Shown: positions 36,280 to 51,200 of the stretch, piece after piece
How the letters are laid out: the number at the start of each line of letters is the position of its first letter
Position numbering within the stretch: position 1 is the first letter of the stretch
Source of the DNA: Plecoglossus altivelis
Lineage: Eukaryota > Chordata > Actinopteri > Osmeriformes > Plecoglossidae
DNA length: 64,000 nt
Direction: 5' to 3'
NCBI GenBank assembly: GCA_036571765.1
Contig: BROE01000020.1
Span: 5,601,679 to 5,665,678 of the forward strand
Notes under the pieces: model-generated
What the model was told of the DNA's origin: nothing
Databases searched by the model: none
Seen by the model: only the letters and a program-made list of their open reading frames with translations
Translations under genes and position numbers: made by a program

Positions 36280-39200
36280 CACATTCTCAAACGCTGGAAG
36301 GTCTGAAAGCACACATGCATGCACATGTCTTCTCTTGTGGGTGTCTATGAGGGTTTCAGACAATTACAGACCTGGTGGCAGTATTGTGCCTTGCTATTTC
36401 TCCAGCTGTCAGACTTGTCATTAAGTGAGTCCGGAGCAGAACGCAGTGGGGGGAAACCAAACATTAAGACAGTGGTATATCAAGGACTTATCCCCTCAAT
36501 AAGAGCTCACTTTGTCTGCTTGTCCCTCCAGTGTTGAACCTATACAGGTCAGGGCTCCAGGTAGGCTAACATCCAGTCATGCGACAGCTATGTGTCATCA
36601 TTCTGTGGTTGCTGGTGTTGCTGAGTCTTGCCCAGAGCCAGGACCAGGACCAGGACCGGCTAGCTGGGGTTACCCGGGGGAGGAGGCGACGGCCAGGACA
36701 CCGGAGACCCAGGGACAGGCACCACTCTCAAGCCCTGATCCGCACAGACAGCAGCCCGCTCAGACATGGAGAAGAGGGCGGTGCGTCTATCTTCATAGAG
36801 TCTTACAGGAGTATTAGTGACCCACAGATCAACTACAATGTCCTTCCAGGTCAGTGCTTTCTCTTATCCTTCCCAGTAGCCCCAGTTGGTTTTATGCTAT
36901 TTTGTTTGGTTTTGGTAACAAAGTCATACAGTAAGGCATAAGTAATTTACTGTAATCTACTGATTCGCAATTTTACTAACCTAATTGGATGTCGAAGCAG
37001 TTTTGAAACAGTAGAGGGTTTTCAGGAACTACCATTCCACCTCACTGTGTTAGAAGAAAGTTGTTCCTGAACCAATACTTACATCAGTGAATACTGATGC
37101 AGAAAGTACCCCCATCAATGCATGGTACACAAAATGAGCATCACATTTGATTCAAATACAGTCATTATCGTGCAGATTTGAAACCCCCCTTGCCAAAAGT
37201 CTGTCATTCCTGCAATTATATATAAGCCATGTCTCTGAGAGATGCGAGTCTACCGTTTACCTTTAATAATACTGCTGTGTTTACCTTTTACTTTTTTTGT
37301 ATTTGTTGTTGACTACGAACATGCATTTTACTAAGAAATGGTATCAACCCCCAAGTAACCTTGTCAGCAGCGAACTTCTTAAGCTGTGTCAAGCCTTCTG
37401 GTTTTGAAAACTGCATGTATAAAAAATTGTTCGCCGAATTTGGATGGGGGCGAGCGTGATAGAAATGATGACTGGGTCTTTTCCCTCACTGTAAGTACAG
37501 CTAGGGCCCCAGACGTCTATAATTACAGTGCCAGAGTCGCACCTGCAGCAGAAAAACTCAACTCTTCCCCATCCATCTCCGCAGCAGACGCAACACCTGC
37601 AGCGTTTCCATCACACGCAGAGACAGTCGGTTTGGTCTGACGACAACGTCCGATGCCGTTTGCAGTATGACATATGTATGATATACTGTCTGATAAGACA
37701 GTCATTAATGTGACCTACAGAACATCTAACTGGCATGTTTCTCCTGTCCTGATGCTCCACTGAAGGAAAGCAGGGCCAGTGTGTGTACCAAGGTATCACC
37801 ATGTTCAACAAGGCTGTGTGGTCCCCCAAGCCCTGTGTCACCTGTCTGTGCACCAATGGGAAGGTGGTCTGTGACGAGGTCTCCTGTCCCACAATGCACT
37901 GCCACTTCCCATTCATCCCCACCGGAGAGTGTTGCCCTGTCTGTATGGATAAAGGTATCTATAGCGACCGCAACTGCCTTCTTTGTAGAGATGAGACCAA
38001 GCCTCAACCTTTTAGTCACGTGATCACTTTCGGTCAGCACGTTACCCCCCTCTTTCCACCGCTGCATTCTTGGGTGTTTCTGAGGAGGTGTTTCTCGTTC
38101 TCACTTCGTTGGGTTCTAATTCTGGTCTTCCTGTGTGTTCTCCTCTGGTCTTTCCTCCTCATTGCCTCCCTCCTCTCTTCAACCCTGTGTGCTGCTGGCT
38201 GGCCCAGCTCCTGACCTGCATGACTTCTCTGGCGATTCCCCAGTTCCGAACGACCCCAGCGACCCCAGCCTGGACCCTGTGGCACCGCGCACCCAGGCGG
38301 AGATCGACTACATCCTCAAGAGAGAGGAGGAGGAGCACCAGGCGGAGGAGCAGCGCCTCGTGAAGAAGGACGCCGAACGCAAGAGGAGGAGGAAGGAGAA
38401 GAAGGAGGAGGCTGAGAGACAGAGGCGCCTTGAGGAGAAGAGGAGAGAGGAGGAAAATGAACGGCAGGTGGCGCTGGCGAAAGAGGAGGCGAGGAGGCAG
38501 GCAGAGGAGGAGAGGAGGCTGGAGGAGGAGGACCGGAGGCTGAGGGAAGAGGCAGAGGCCGCCGCCAAGGAGAAGGAGAGGCAGGTAGAAGAGGAGCGAA
38601 TTAGACATAAAGCCAACCTGATGGAGAAGCTGAGGGCTCTGGAGGAGGAAGAGGAGGAGGCGGAGGAAGAGTGGCTCAGAGGAGATGTTTTCCAAATGCC
38701 TCCAAAGGTCGCAGAGGAGAGCATCCATACAATGCCTGCTTCCTCTAAGAAACAATATGGGGATGTTAAAGGGGAGGAGGAAGAAGAGGAGGAAGAGGAG
38801 GATGATGATGGCCAAGGAGAAGAGATCCAGTTGATGTCACCAAGAGCAGGCCTTCCGCCCGGCTGTGACATTTCTGATGTAATCATGACTTGTGAGAACG
38901 CAAAGCTGACCTGTTTCCCTCCCTTGACCATCCCTGAGCTCAAATATCTCAGTCTGGAGGGTAAGATGACCGGTACTTTATATTAGTATACTGTATATGA
39001 CACACATATTTATCCACAAAGGTCTTTTTGCTTGACCTTGATTGGTGCCAATGAAACTCAACAATATTCTCCACCCTTCTACCCCTGACCTCATCCACCC
39101 GCTCAACACAAAAACATAATAAAGCACTGTGTGAAATTTTTCCCTATACAATTTCCCAATGTCTCGCGCACTGATTGAATCATCTACAGACTAATTGTCA

Positions 39201-42200
39201 CGATGACTCATTATTACATACTCTTGTCATCCTTACCGTCATATAAAGTTAGACAGTTGCCTTCAAATGACAGCAAATCCAAGAATCTAGATTTACGGCT
39301 CTATAAATGTTCATGGGATAACGCGATGAAGAGGAGATGATTGTGTTTTGATATGAACCACCAGGTAACGCCATCACGTCTATCCCTGCCGGGGCCTTCA
39401 ACGGGATTCCTAACCTGGAGAGGATCAACCTTGGCAAGAACAAACTGACATCTGCCGGCATCGCCCCAAAAGTATTCAAAGTAAGTGAGGAGTTTCCCCC
39501 CCCCAAAACCTCAGCCACCTATATGGGATTTGTCTAAATATATCCATCAAAGGGCGACGACATTTTGCCGATGCTAAATATTTAGTTAGTCTTACGGTAT
39601 GACTTGGAACCTGGCAGAGAATAAACACGCCAGGCTCTTAGAATTGCCTTTGAAGGTAAGCTTCCAGTGTTGTCAGTGAGTGAAGCGTTCAAGCAGCAGC
39701 AGCACAGAGAGCTACTTCACCTTCACTTCAACCCCATCAGTCAGACGGGAAACCTGCAGAACCTTTCAGAAAAATAAAACCCGATTTAGAAGTGTTCTCC
39801 GAGAGCTTAAGGAGAACAGTAGGTTTTTGTTTCCGTACTTTCACATGCTGGAGCCGGAGCTGGCGAGGCAAGCCCAGGGAGAGGTTCTGTGAGGTCATGG
39901 GTGTGAGATAACAGAGACTTTCCAAAGAGATTCCTTGAGCAGACATCTTTATTCTGGCAGGAGGAGATCAAGTCCGTGTTTTGGCTCCACTTCTTTGTTG
40001 TTACCGAATAGCTTCTTCTTGACGACCTTCCGGGGCTTGTTCCATTCTGATGTGCTCCATAGCATCGTTTAAAGTGTTCATACGTAAACGTTTTCCGTTT
40101 TAAACGCTTTGGGTTTTCATTTGAAGAGCCTTAAACACTTGGCCCGCTTGTACCTGGATGGAAACCTCCTGCAACAGGTTCCATCAGACCTGCCCCACAC
40201 GCTGCAAGAGCTGAAGCTCAACGAAAACAAGCTAAGAGAGATCGAACCAAACAGCTTTCAAGGTAAGAAACCGGCTCGTTCAAAGTCAACAAGGCCCGGG
40301 GCTGCGTGACGTGACATGTTTGCCGCCCCTTGCAGATCTGAGCAACCTGTTAACGCTGGAGATGGAGGGCAACAGCCTGAGCGAGGGGAACGTGAACCCC
40401 CTAGCCTTCGCCCCTCTTACGCAGCTGTCCTACCTGCGGATGGGAAGAAACCACTTCCGCACCATCCCCCAGGGCCTGCCCCCCTCTCTGCTGGTGTGTA
40501 GACTCTAGACTGCCACTGACATCCTGCTTTCTTTTGCCCATTGTCACTCTGACCAAAATTCCATTTGTGAAACGCTACAAACTGAAGGGTGAGGCAACTT
40601 AAGACGGCAACGCAAGTTACATCTTTTCAACGTTGTCGGGCCACCAAGTAGCACATGTCTAAGATGCACCAAGTGTACCTATTTCGTCTTTAACATCGTA
40701 GTAGGTTCACCGACAAAAACGATGTCAAATGGCAACGTTACAATTAGGGTTAACCCAAAAGAGTCTAACCACAACCATGGATTATTGCTTCACGTAAAAC
40801 CCAGCTCACCACACAGTGCAATTAAGTGCAAAGAGTAATTGTAGAATTATGGCAGTAACCCCACAATTTCTTTTTTTTCTCTCCTCCCCAGGAACTTTAT
40901 CTTGAAAACAACGTAATTGAAGAAATATCGGACTCTGTTTTCAACCAAACGACCAATCTCAATTTGATTTCCCTGGGGCACAACAGACTCGATGAGTCTA
41001 GGATTGCACCGTTGGCTTGGATCAACCACCAGTGAGAAAAATAAAACTGCCGCAAATCAAATCAAAACACACCACTCTTCTTCTCTCGTCAATATCAGCC
41101 ACAAAACAACCAAACGCTCATTTCCTTTTCCATATCTCTTCTATGTCGTCTCTCTTCTCCTCACAGGAACCTGGAATCGATTGACCTCTCCCACAACCGT
41201 ATGTACCTGGTCCCTTCCTACCTGCCCAGATCCCTGGTCCACCTGGTGCTGGTGGGCAACCAGATAGAAAGGATCCCTGGTTACGTGTTTGCCCACATGG
41301 AACCAGGTATCGAGTACCTGTACTTATCCTACAACAAGCTGGACGAGGAAGGGTTTGAACCCGAGTCCTTCTTTGGGGCCTTTGGCTCCATGGTAGAACT
41401 GTGTCTGGACCACAACCAGCTGAGCAGCGTTCCTGCAGGGATCAATGAGATGAAGTCCCTCCACTTCCTCAGACTCAACAGCAACAACATCAGGTACCAA
41501 AAGAAAACTACAACCCCCCAAAAACCAAAACCTCACCTCGCAGCATTCTTGACAACAAACACTGATGTAGGTTTTTTCCCCTAACAAAAGATGATTCCTT
41601 CTACAGAACCTTTGCAGAGGATGCCATCTGCGACCCCCTTAACGAGGATGACTCGCACATCGTGGCGCTGCGCTTGGAGAACAACTACATTGATCCCCGG
41701 AAAATCTCCCCCACTGCTTTCTCCTGCGTGCGTTCTTACTCCAGTGTGGTGTTGAAGCCTCAGAAAATCATGTGACGGGGCTGTTTATTGGTGCTCTACA
41801 AAGGTCAACCACAAGTAGAACCCCCCCCCCCCCCCAGTCTCTCACCAAGTCCCTGTCAGCATTTCACCGGTATTCTAAACGTGCTCATTTTGACGAGACA
41901 TAGGATTTCCTCGGAAAAAGTCGAAATTATGCAGCAACCATTTCAAAAAAATTTTTTGTCTTCAATGTAGCCGTAGATGGATGTTTTTTTCCCTCTCTCT
42001 CGAAAGGAAGCAGTATCTTCTTTCTGTACCTTCCCACAGAAGCTAAGGAGATAAGTATTCCTAGCAGCAAAGTGGGAGCTGGTGGTGGTGGATGCAAGTT
42101 CATGAATGCCTGTCTACTGTTGTTGCTGCCTAACATTTGGATGCTTCCAATTTTTGCTGGACAGATGGATCAACGCAGGACTCACTCAAGGGAAATTTCA

Positions 42201-45200
42201 ATGATGCACTGAAATGCAGATTAAATCCACTGATATATATATACAGTATATATACGCACACACAAAGCTAGCTTGCCCACATCAGTATTTGGTAACTAGT
42301 TTGATTGCTTTGTTCAAAAATACCAGTAATGCTTATAGAGATGGAAAATGATTAGTGGTTGTACCACGTGGCATTTTGCTAGTTGAGGTTGGATGGATAT
42401 TTACATCTATGCTATTCAAATCAGGTGCTTGTTTGAAATAAATAACACATTGTTATTAAATAAACACAAATATTGTATGTTATTACTGATTTATTATTCT
42501 CAGACAAAAGTATATATTTTTTATTTCTTAAGGTGGTAGCATACCCTACACAGCCAAACCACCCAGCAAGTCATTTTTGCCATGGAAATACAGCTCCAAC
42601 TGTCTGTGTCTGTCTGTGTTAACCTCATCTGATGTCATGAGGATTACATTTCCATGCTGAACTGAAATGGTAGTCGTTTGCACATAAACATCAGGAGACA
42701 AATGAGACTTAATTATATTGGCGTACTTATAAGTAATACAAGATAAACTTGAATTGTGTCGCTTATTCAAGCATCATTTGAAAGAAAATTCAGTTTTACA
42801 GCATGATATGACAGAAGATCCAGATTCCATCGACTAAGGGTTTGGAAAATGTTATACCCCTGAAGTAACATGAATAAAGACCCTCTCCCATTATGGTTCT
42901 CCTCTCTGCCAAACCTTAACATAGTTGGAAAGTACTGTTTATGCCATGAGAACCGCTTTCGACTGTGTTTTGTGATGACACAAGCATATATCGGCACCAC
43001 ACGGAAAAACAGGGTACTTGTGGGATCCATGCCTTTATTTCTTATGAGTTGAAGGCATTGCTGGTCGTTTAATGACTCTTTATGACATGGAAATAGAGTG
43101 ATGAACCATATCTAATTACGTCACTTCTAAAAGTAACAATGTATAAAGTAACTAGCTGCACATTAGGAGTTGTACTCTTACTGTACTCGAACTGTAAAGA
43201 TACTTTTTCATGTTTCAGTAAAAAAAAAACTCCTGAAGACTGAGGGGAAGTATTCAACTTAATGTATAATATTTCAAGTGGCAGCGTGCCATCAAGCCAT
43301 GTGGGAGGGAAAGGGAGGACAAACCTAATAGTGTGTTCTATATAAAGACCAACCATTCAGAATTCTAAGCTAACCGTTTTGGCTCGGGTTCAAATACTGA
43401 TGAGAAGCACATGATCGGTAACAATGTCTTTTCCAAACTAGTCAAGCACCACAGATGCAGTGATCTGTGAGTGAGAGCTCTTTTATTCAAACTAACCCCA
43501 GACTGAGAATCGTTCGATTTTTACTACTCAGGGAGTTACATCTTTTTTTTTCCCCTGTAATGCACTTTCCATTCTCTTTGAATTCAGCGTACCTGGTTTT
43601 CGTGGATCTACAGCCGAGTTTTCATTCAGTCCCTGAGGGCTGTCTGGAGTCAAACAAGGATACGCCGACACAACACTGAGGTATCTGTTATCTGTTATCA
43701 CTAACTTATACTGAATGATCTGAATACTTCTGGAGTTAGACATTCATTAGAGTGGTTTGACTTTGGTGCCATTGCTTGGCTATTCTTGTCAAAACGTTAT
43801 TATAGTCCAAAACCTGTTGATGGGTGAAAGGGATTTTTCAAAAGGAAATTTCATTTGAAAGCATTTGAAAATGCTTGAGGTCCAGGCAACAACAGCAGAT
43901 CTGATCATTCCAACATAAACAAGTTTCTTCACACATAACGTACGGTAGACGTCTGTCAGTGTATGGATCTGGGGGGGGAAAAAGGAGTATTTGGCAAATA
44001 TATATTTACCGATCCGGCCTTACGTTATTTAGTAATGAGTCAATGGAGAGCGATCAAATATTTGTGGCTAGGGTGCGGATCAGAACTGCTCACAGCTGAC
44101 CACGACCACAGGCATATCGTCACGGCGATTAGAAGTGTGAGAAAGCTCCGTTGTGCGTTTATCTTTAAAACGGCGATATACATGTGTGAAACAGACGATG
44201 TATAGGAGTCCTTCTCCAGAGTTTGAGCAAATACTGGGGCAAAGATTCAAATGGTTGAGTACCTACCTGGTAGGTACCTAAATATCAGATGAAAATGGGG
44301 GGAGGGGGGGGGGTCACTGCGAAATCTCTGCAAGTATGCACGAATAAGACATCTGAATGAAAACGTCTGCAAAGACGTTTCCCCACTGTCTACATTCTTC
44401 CTGATTCCAGGCTGTTTTAAACAGACACCTCCATTCAGCACCATGAAGGCATTAGTCCTGCTGTGTCTGCTGGCTCTGTGTCACGCCAAACCCTACAAGC
44501 CAATCAACATCATGGATGTCCTGAGAGACCATGATATCTTGATGCGAGACGCAGATGATGATGATGATGACGACGACAACGACGACGACGACGATAATGA
44601 CCTTTTCCCAGCCTGGGATCTCCCTGAGCCAGACTGCCCTTTTGGTTGTCAGTGTTCTCGACGGGTGGTTCAGTGTTCCGATCTGGGTAAGTTGGAGCAC
44701 AAAGTTGAAACGAAAAAGCGAATCTCATGCCTAAAAAGTAAAAGCGCAGGTACAATTCCTCAAATCCTTTAGGCAGCAAGGATATTGCAGTGAAATGTCT
44801 ACTTTTACAGGTCTAATATCAGTTCCGGACAAAATTCCAGTGAACACGTTGATGATTGATCTTCAAAACAATGACATAACCGAAATCAAGGAAGATGACT
44901 TCAAGGGCATGGACAAGCTTTACGTGAGCCAACCGTCTCCTTAACTGTGATCGACACTCAGGTCTACGTGAAACGGCGTCTTTCTAACTGTGTTTAGCCG
45001 AAACATCCAACTCTAATCTGTGCTCTAACATGCCCTCATCCAGTCCGTCAGTCAGTTCCGACACCAGTTCAGAATTTGCCGATAGCCTTGTTTAGTTAAT
45101 CTCACGCCATTAAGCCAAAAGTCCTTCATTGAGAGGGCAGAAACTACAGGCAAAAAAACCAAGGAAAAACAATCTTTAAACATCTGTTAAAACAAACAAA

Positions 45201-48200
45201 CTCTTTGTTTATGGGCGCTGTCCCAGCTGGTAACCACATCTAAGGCTTGAGGGCCTATTGCTTTGTCATAGTAGAAAGAATCACACGGGAAGCCTTTATC
45301 TTCTGAGCTTGTAGAACACGCTTCAGAAATGCATTCAAAATAAACAGACTTTCTTTTCCTCTCCGGTCTTAAGTATCTCACTCTTACGATGGCACGGTCA
45401 TAAGATGGGTTTTCTACATGAGAACGTTGAGGGAAATCCTTTCTCTGCAGGCCCTGTACCTGGTCAACAACAAGATCTCCAAGGTTCACCCCAAAGCCTT
45501 CCGCAGTATGGAGAAGCTCCAGCTCCTCTATCTCTCCTACAACCTGCTGACCCAGATCCCTTCCAACCTGCCCCCGAACATCCTGGAGTTACGTATCCAC
45601 GACAACAAGATCAACAGGGTCCAGAAAGAAGCGTTCAAGGGGATGATGTCCCTGCACGTTCTCGGTCAGGGCGAAATCTCCTTCTAAAGCAAATGGGACG
45701 AATTTCAAATTGAATGTGCATGTTGTTTATGATAAAAGCAGGCCCAGTCTCATCCCAAATCCTTCTGTTTTTCCACTAAAACAGAGATGAGCGCCAACCC
45801 ACTGGCTGATAAAGGGATCGAGTTGGGGGCCTTTGACGCCATGTCTACCCTGTACATAAGGATCGCAGAGGCCAAACTAACAGCAGTGCCAAAAGGTTAA
45901 AAAACAAACAAACAAGGAATGTTGTCCTTAGGAGTTCAAACCGAGATGGATGAAGATCTTAATCTTCTGTTTGGGTCTGAATGCTTTTGTAGACTTGCCC
46001 TCCTCGCTCACGGAGCTCCATCTGGACTACAACAGCATCGCTAAAGTGGAAGTGGAGGACTTTCTCAGATACAAAAACTTGATGAGGTAAAATATCGCTA
46101 ATCGAAGCAACACATTTGCATCCAAGTGCGTCGGGGGGGGTTTAACATCTGCTTGCATCCATCACGAGAGACAAGTCAAATCGGGGCTTTGTTTGATTAG
46201 CTTTTTGCTTTCTGGTGTTTACAGATTGGGTTTGGGATTCAACCAAATCAAATCTGTGGAGAACGGAAGTTTTTCCAGCGTCCCCAACCTTAGAGAGATG
46301 CACCTGGACAACAACAAGCTGAAAAAGGTCCCTCCCGGTTTAAACTCCCTCAAGTATCTCCAGGTAAGCCTCGATGTCGCAAGACTATTTGTCTTGCAAT
46401 CCTGTCTACTGCTGGACATTTGCGACGCAGGTGTTATTCAAATGTCCGTTTGTTTTACATTTTCATTTGGATGCAAATGTAAATATGGAACCGAAGAGCG
46501 TTTGAACGATGCCTGGGTCGCGCATGTTGTGCGTTTGATTTTACACAAAGCGCAAGTAGCTCAGAGTTGATTTATTGTCCAACTGACCCCCCCAAAAAAA
46601 CATGGTCTCTGTTTATTTGACAAGGTGGTATACCTCCATTCCAACAACATCAACAGTGTGGGGGTCAATGACTTCTGCCCTGTGAGGTCTAGAGCAAAGA
46701 AGAACCTCTACACAGGAATCAGCCTTTTTGCCAACCCGGTCAAATACTGGGATGTCCAGCCGGCCACGTTCCGCTGTGTGTCTGGCCGGAGGGGAGTGCA
46801 GCTGGGCAACTTCAGGAGAAAGTGATGCTTCCATCCTTAACCACTAGGGGGCATCCTTACCTCAACATTCTGTTCTGTGGCTGTTGTCAGCTAGAGCGTG
46901 ATGTTGTGAGTAAGGTTGCCTCTTCACACTGATCTTGGGTCAGCCATTTGATCTTCCTTACAGCAATACATTTGAGATTACAATAGAAAAATACGGACAT
47001 TTCAACATTTAGTATCCCTTATATACAAGGATGCCCAACTTTTTTTTATTACACTGTTTCTGGGCATTAGATTTGTGTCATGAATTTGTTTAGACTAGCA
47101 TTATTGAAGAGCTTGGTGTCAATACTTGAACATGCTGTGTTTGACATGAGGTCGTCAATACAAGAAAAATACAGATTACAATTGTTTACATGAACGACGG
47201 AACACGTCAAGTTGATCATTAGATTAGACATACTATTGCAAGCCGATGCCTAAGGTAGTGTGGATGGAGTTATACCAAGATCCCACTTCTAAGTGGGATT
47301 CTCAGATTCATCACGTACAACTTTAGTTTAACCCTGTGTGAATTTCTCCTCCTTTACTTTGACATATTGCATGCTACACTTCTATAAACGTACAAGCTAG
47401 AAACCCTTATCGAGCTAAACACCTTTAAAAAAAATATATATATATATAAATACTATATAAGTAGCAGAATTATTCATGTATCAGTTGAACATGTTTTTGT
47501 TTTATTTACAACTATGTTCACATGTACTGTTGCTATGGTGCTATGGTATTTATTATGTTGAAATAAAGCTGAATATTTCCCCTCTCTGCGTTAGCTCACT
47601 GACGCTTCCCACCATTAGGATGCAACACTGTCACGTGCAGACGTTAGTGAAGATGTCTTCACAGACTCAGAGTAAGGGGCTCCACAGCCAGATGGGAAGT
47701 ATTCAGTTCGCCTATTTCCAACCAACAGATGGGGCTGGTGATCCTGGCTTCCGAGGGATGTTAGGAGTTAGGGGGAAACTGAGAAGGAGAGCATGCACAG
47801 CGTGCAACTGATGAATATACTGTATAGATTTGCAGGCATGTAGATGACTGTAATCAGCCTGTTATCTTGGCCTTAATCGTGACTTGGAGCAGGACTGGGT
47901 AAAGCCAGTGGGAGCCCAGCTGCACTCAGGAAACATATGGAACAGATCTGCAGGTTGGCTGGGTCTGCCTCTGCCACGTCTCACATACCGCCAGCTTTTT
48001 CTCGGCAAAAAAAAAAACGAAGTACAGGTTCGGACCATTTCCCTCTTCTGGGTCCCCGGCGGCCCCCGGCTAGCACCTGTGTAGTAGGACAGGACGCACA
48101 GGGATGCAGACAGGCCCACACACTTCAAAGCCAGCGGGCCATGTCGAACCAACAGGGCTGATCATGGAGGTCGATCTGCTACATCCATTTGGGGAAGAAA

Positions 48201-51200
48201 GCAGCATTCTGCATGGCCTCTATCACGCACAGGTAAAGGTAAAAGCCCCGTCACCACGGTCACAAAATAGGTTGACGAAAAATGGAAACGCGTTGGAAAA
48301 GGCCCCCTCTCTTTGTTGATAAGAAATGAGCCACTATATAATGTCTTCAATTGAAACAAAACTAATGTAAAAAAAGAAAACAAACTGCCAATCTATCCTT
48401 CCATCAATGACCTTGTCAACATGGCTTATAACTGTAATATAAATCAGCTGTATACTTGAAATATATTCTCATCAGTCGTCTCGTAGTTTAGTTTTACTCA
48501 GCGGGCCGCGAGTGACGAAGATGACCGCGATTGGAAATGCCTCATGTGTAAATGCCAGACAGGATGAAGAGATCCAAGTTCAATCAAAGATGGCTGCCGA
48601 CGTCTGGCCAAGCCAAGCTAAGCCAAGCCAAACCTATACCACAAGTCTTTGCGAAAAATATCAAGCGGTCCAAAGTTTGATAGTATTTTGTAACCAAGCT
48701 CAATGAAGTAGCCTAACATATGTGTCTAGAGAGGATCCTATCCCTGTGGATTTGGGCTCCTAGCTAGCCTAGGTATAGTCAATACGCTCCTCCACCCAGA
48801 GAAAAGAAGCTAGTGTCCTGACGCTAGTGTCCTGTAAGCAGTCTATTCAACGTCTGGGTACTTTCCACTAGACTGACCCTGAAGTGGAGAACCCAGGCTA
48901 ATAAAAACACTCATTACATATAATAGTTTTTTTCCCTCATTATTACTTTGTAACCCAAAATGAAGTTTATGTATGTTTTATGAGTCAACAGCAGTCTGAC
49001 GGGACATGTTTTGTCTCAATAGTCAACAGCTAACTATGAAATAAAGCAATTCGTATATAATTAGACAGGCATGAATATATAATTGGACAAGCTTGAGGAC
49101 GCAAAAAAGCAGAACTTCCTGGGTAAAAAAAACCAACTGTTGCAGCAGTTGAAGATTGGAGCAAAGGCTTCCAGTCATGGACTCTGGTGGTTCATCTGTG
49201 ACTGACAAGCATCCATAAATGATCTCTTAGAGCGCACAAGCAGTCATTTGCGGTGTTACTGCACATAAATCAGACTACTGTCATACTAATGTTAAGGGGG
49301 TCTGTCTGGCCAACACGGCTTCAAAACAACACCGGATACGGCCCATGACAAACCATCTGTTACTATCCTAAAGGCTGAAACGGTGCAGATTACAACAGCT
49401 TTTCTCCCATTTAAACAGATTCTTTAACTACTATGCTCATTATATGAATGATTGACAAATAATAGATCAGGGGAAGTTGTGTTTTGCTCATCACCTGAAT
49501 AATAAATCAATCCTAAATCCTACACCAACATGCAACAAGGCAAATCTCCCCATCATCCTTTACATGTTTATCATTCCTGTTGACTCAGCTCCACTGACTC
49601 CCATGTCTTCACATCACCCTGTACCAGCACCCCAGTCAGACAACTACTAAGAACTAAATGGCTGGAGGACCAGAAGATCCACATAGGACAGTGCATAGAA
49701 CTAGAACATAGAACTGTGGGTGTGCATGCACGAACACACACACACACACGTCCAAGCGAGAGTGAAGTCCTGAGAAAAACCATTGCAGCATGATTCCTCC
49801 AGGCGGTCCCAGGAGCACATTAGTCAGGCTGTAGGGATCCCCTGCAGGCTTCATGTCTGGCCTGTGTTTCTGTCTGCTCACTGGGACCACTGCTGCTGCT
49901 GCTGAATGGCTGCTTTGTGGTAGACTACCACCTCCAGACCGGAGAAAAGACAGGATCGTGGACAGGTTGAGGAGAGACAAGAGGCAGGGAAGGGGACTAC
50001 TGAGGATTTTAAATAAATATATACTCATATTAGGCCAAGTTCAATAAAGAGGATTAAGATGATCGCGAATAAAGGTCAAACCATTTGCAAAAGGTGAAAC
50101 TATGGTCAAAACCACCCTAGACGTCTGAATAAAGCGTCTAGACACCACAGCCAATTACAGAGCTCAGCAGGCTAACCTTCAGACACAATCGATGTATTTA
50201 AAAAGTCTGCTAACTAGAACTTTCATATAGTATTTCATTGAAAAACGTGTCATGCAGTAGATGTCCAAGTCATGCAAGTCATTTCAAATTCAAGCCATTT
50301 CCTAATTTGACAGTGAAACGGAGGCATCGTAAAAATCGGACCGTTTTTGAGTAATGACAAAAGCTCAAGACACATGACTTCTAGCACAATCTAAAATCGG
50401 TTCGATTTACTACAGAGCAGTCTCTCAATCCTATAGCTTCGTAGCAGCATTGTGCTGGGCACAGAAGAACTGGGCCAAAGATGCTTTGGCAAAGACACCT
50501 AAAGCCAGCGAGCCAATATTAAGTTACAATCATCCCAAGCAGCTCCCACAGTACCGGCGAACGGTCGAATGTTGGACCATCCGTACGAAATCTTTACAAT
50601 GTCTTCATTTAGTTAAAAAAACAACTAAAAGTTATAGTGATCATATTCAAAGTTGTCTCAGCTGTACTGTGAAACAAAGGGGTAGAAACAGGAAACCACA
50701 CCGGAAAACAAATATTGCTTGATTTATTCGATGGGCCTCGAGCACTATAGACGACACGATGCCTGGCTACCATTACCCCTCCAGATCTCTGTAAGGAAAA
50801 TGTAGCAGAGCTAACATTTGAAGGAAAACAGCCTGCATAGCATGCAAAGCCTTCCCCAACATGTGCCTATGACAACAGTGTCAATCCACGCCTTTTCAAT
50901 GTGCATCTGTGCAGCAGATGTCCCTGGAGGGCCTATCTCTTCTTGACCATTCCTGGGGCAGTCTGCAGACTTACTGACTCGAGCGAAACACTGTGGTTTT
51001 AAACATGCATACAGTTGAATAAGGCATTAGGTATAGTTCGGTAACCTGACGTGACTGATGGTTTGTTACACGTATCCATCTGGGAAGTCGTATTCGGAAA
51101 TATGTTTGGGGGGAAAAGGGCAGGTACTTTCAACAAACACTCGGTAGGTGATTGGAAGAACCGTCTGTCCGTCACAGGATAACTTCAACCAAACCCGTAG

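Noticed and set aside
38159..38943. Antisense frames of about 210 aa opposite ecm2 exon 3
   Set aside because: They mirror the Glu/Lys-rich codons (GAG/GAA) of ecm2, giving Ser- or Leu-rich translations. No start context or splice structure.
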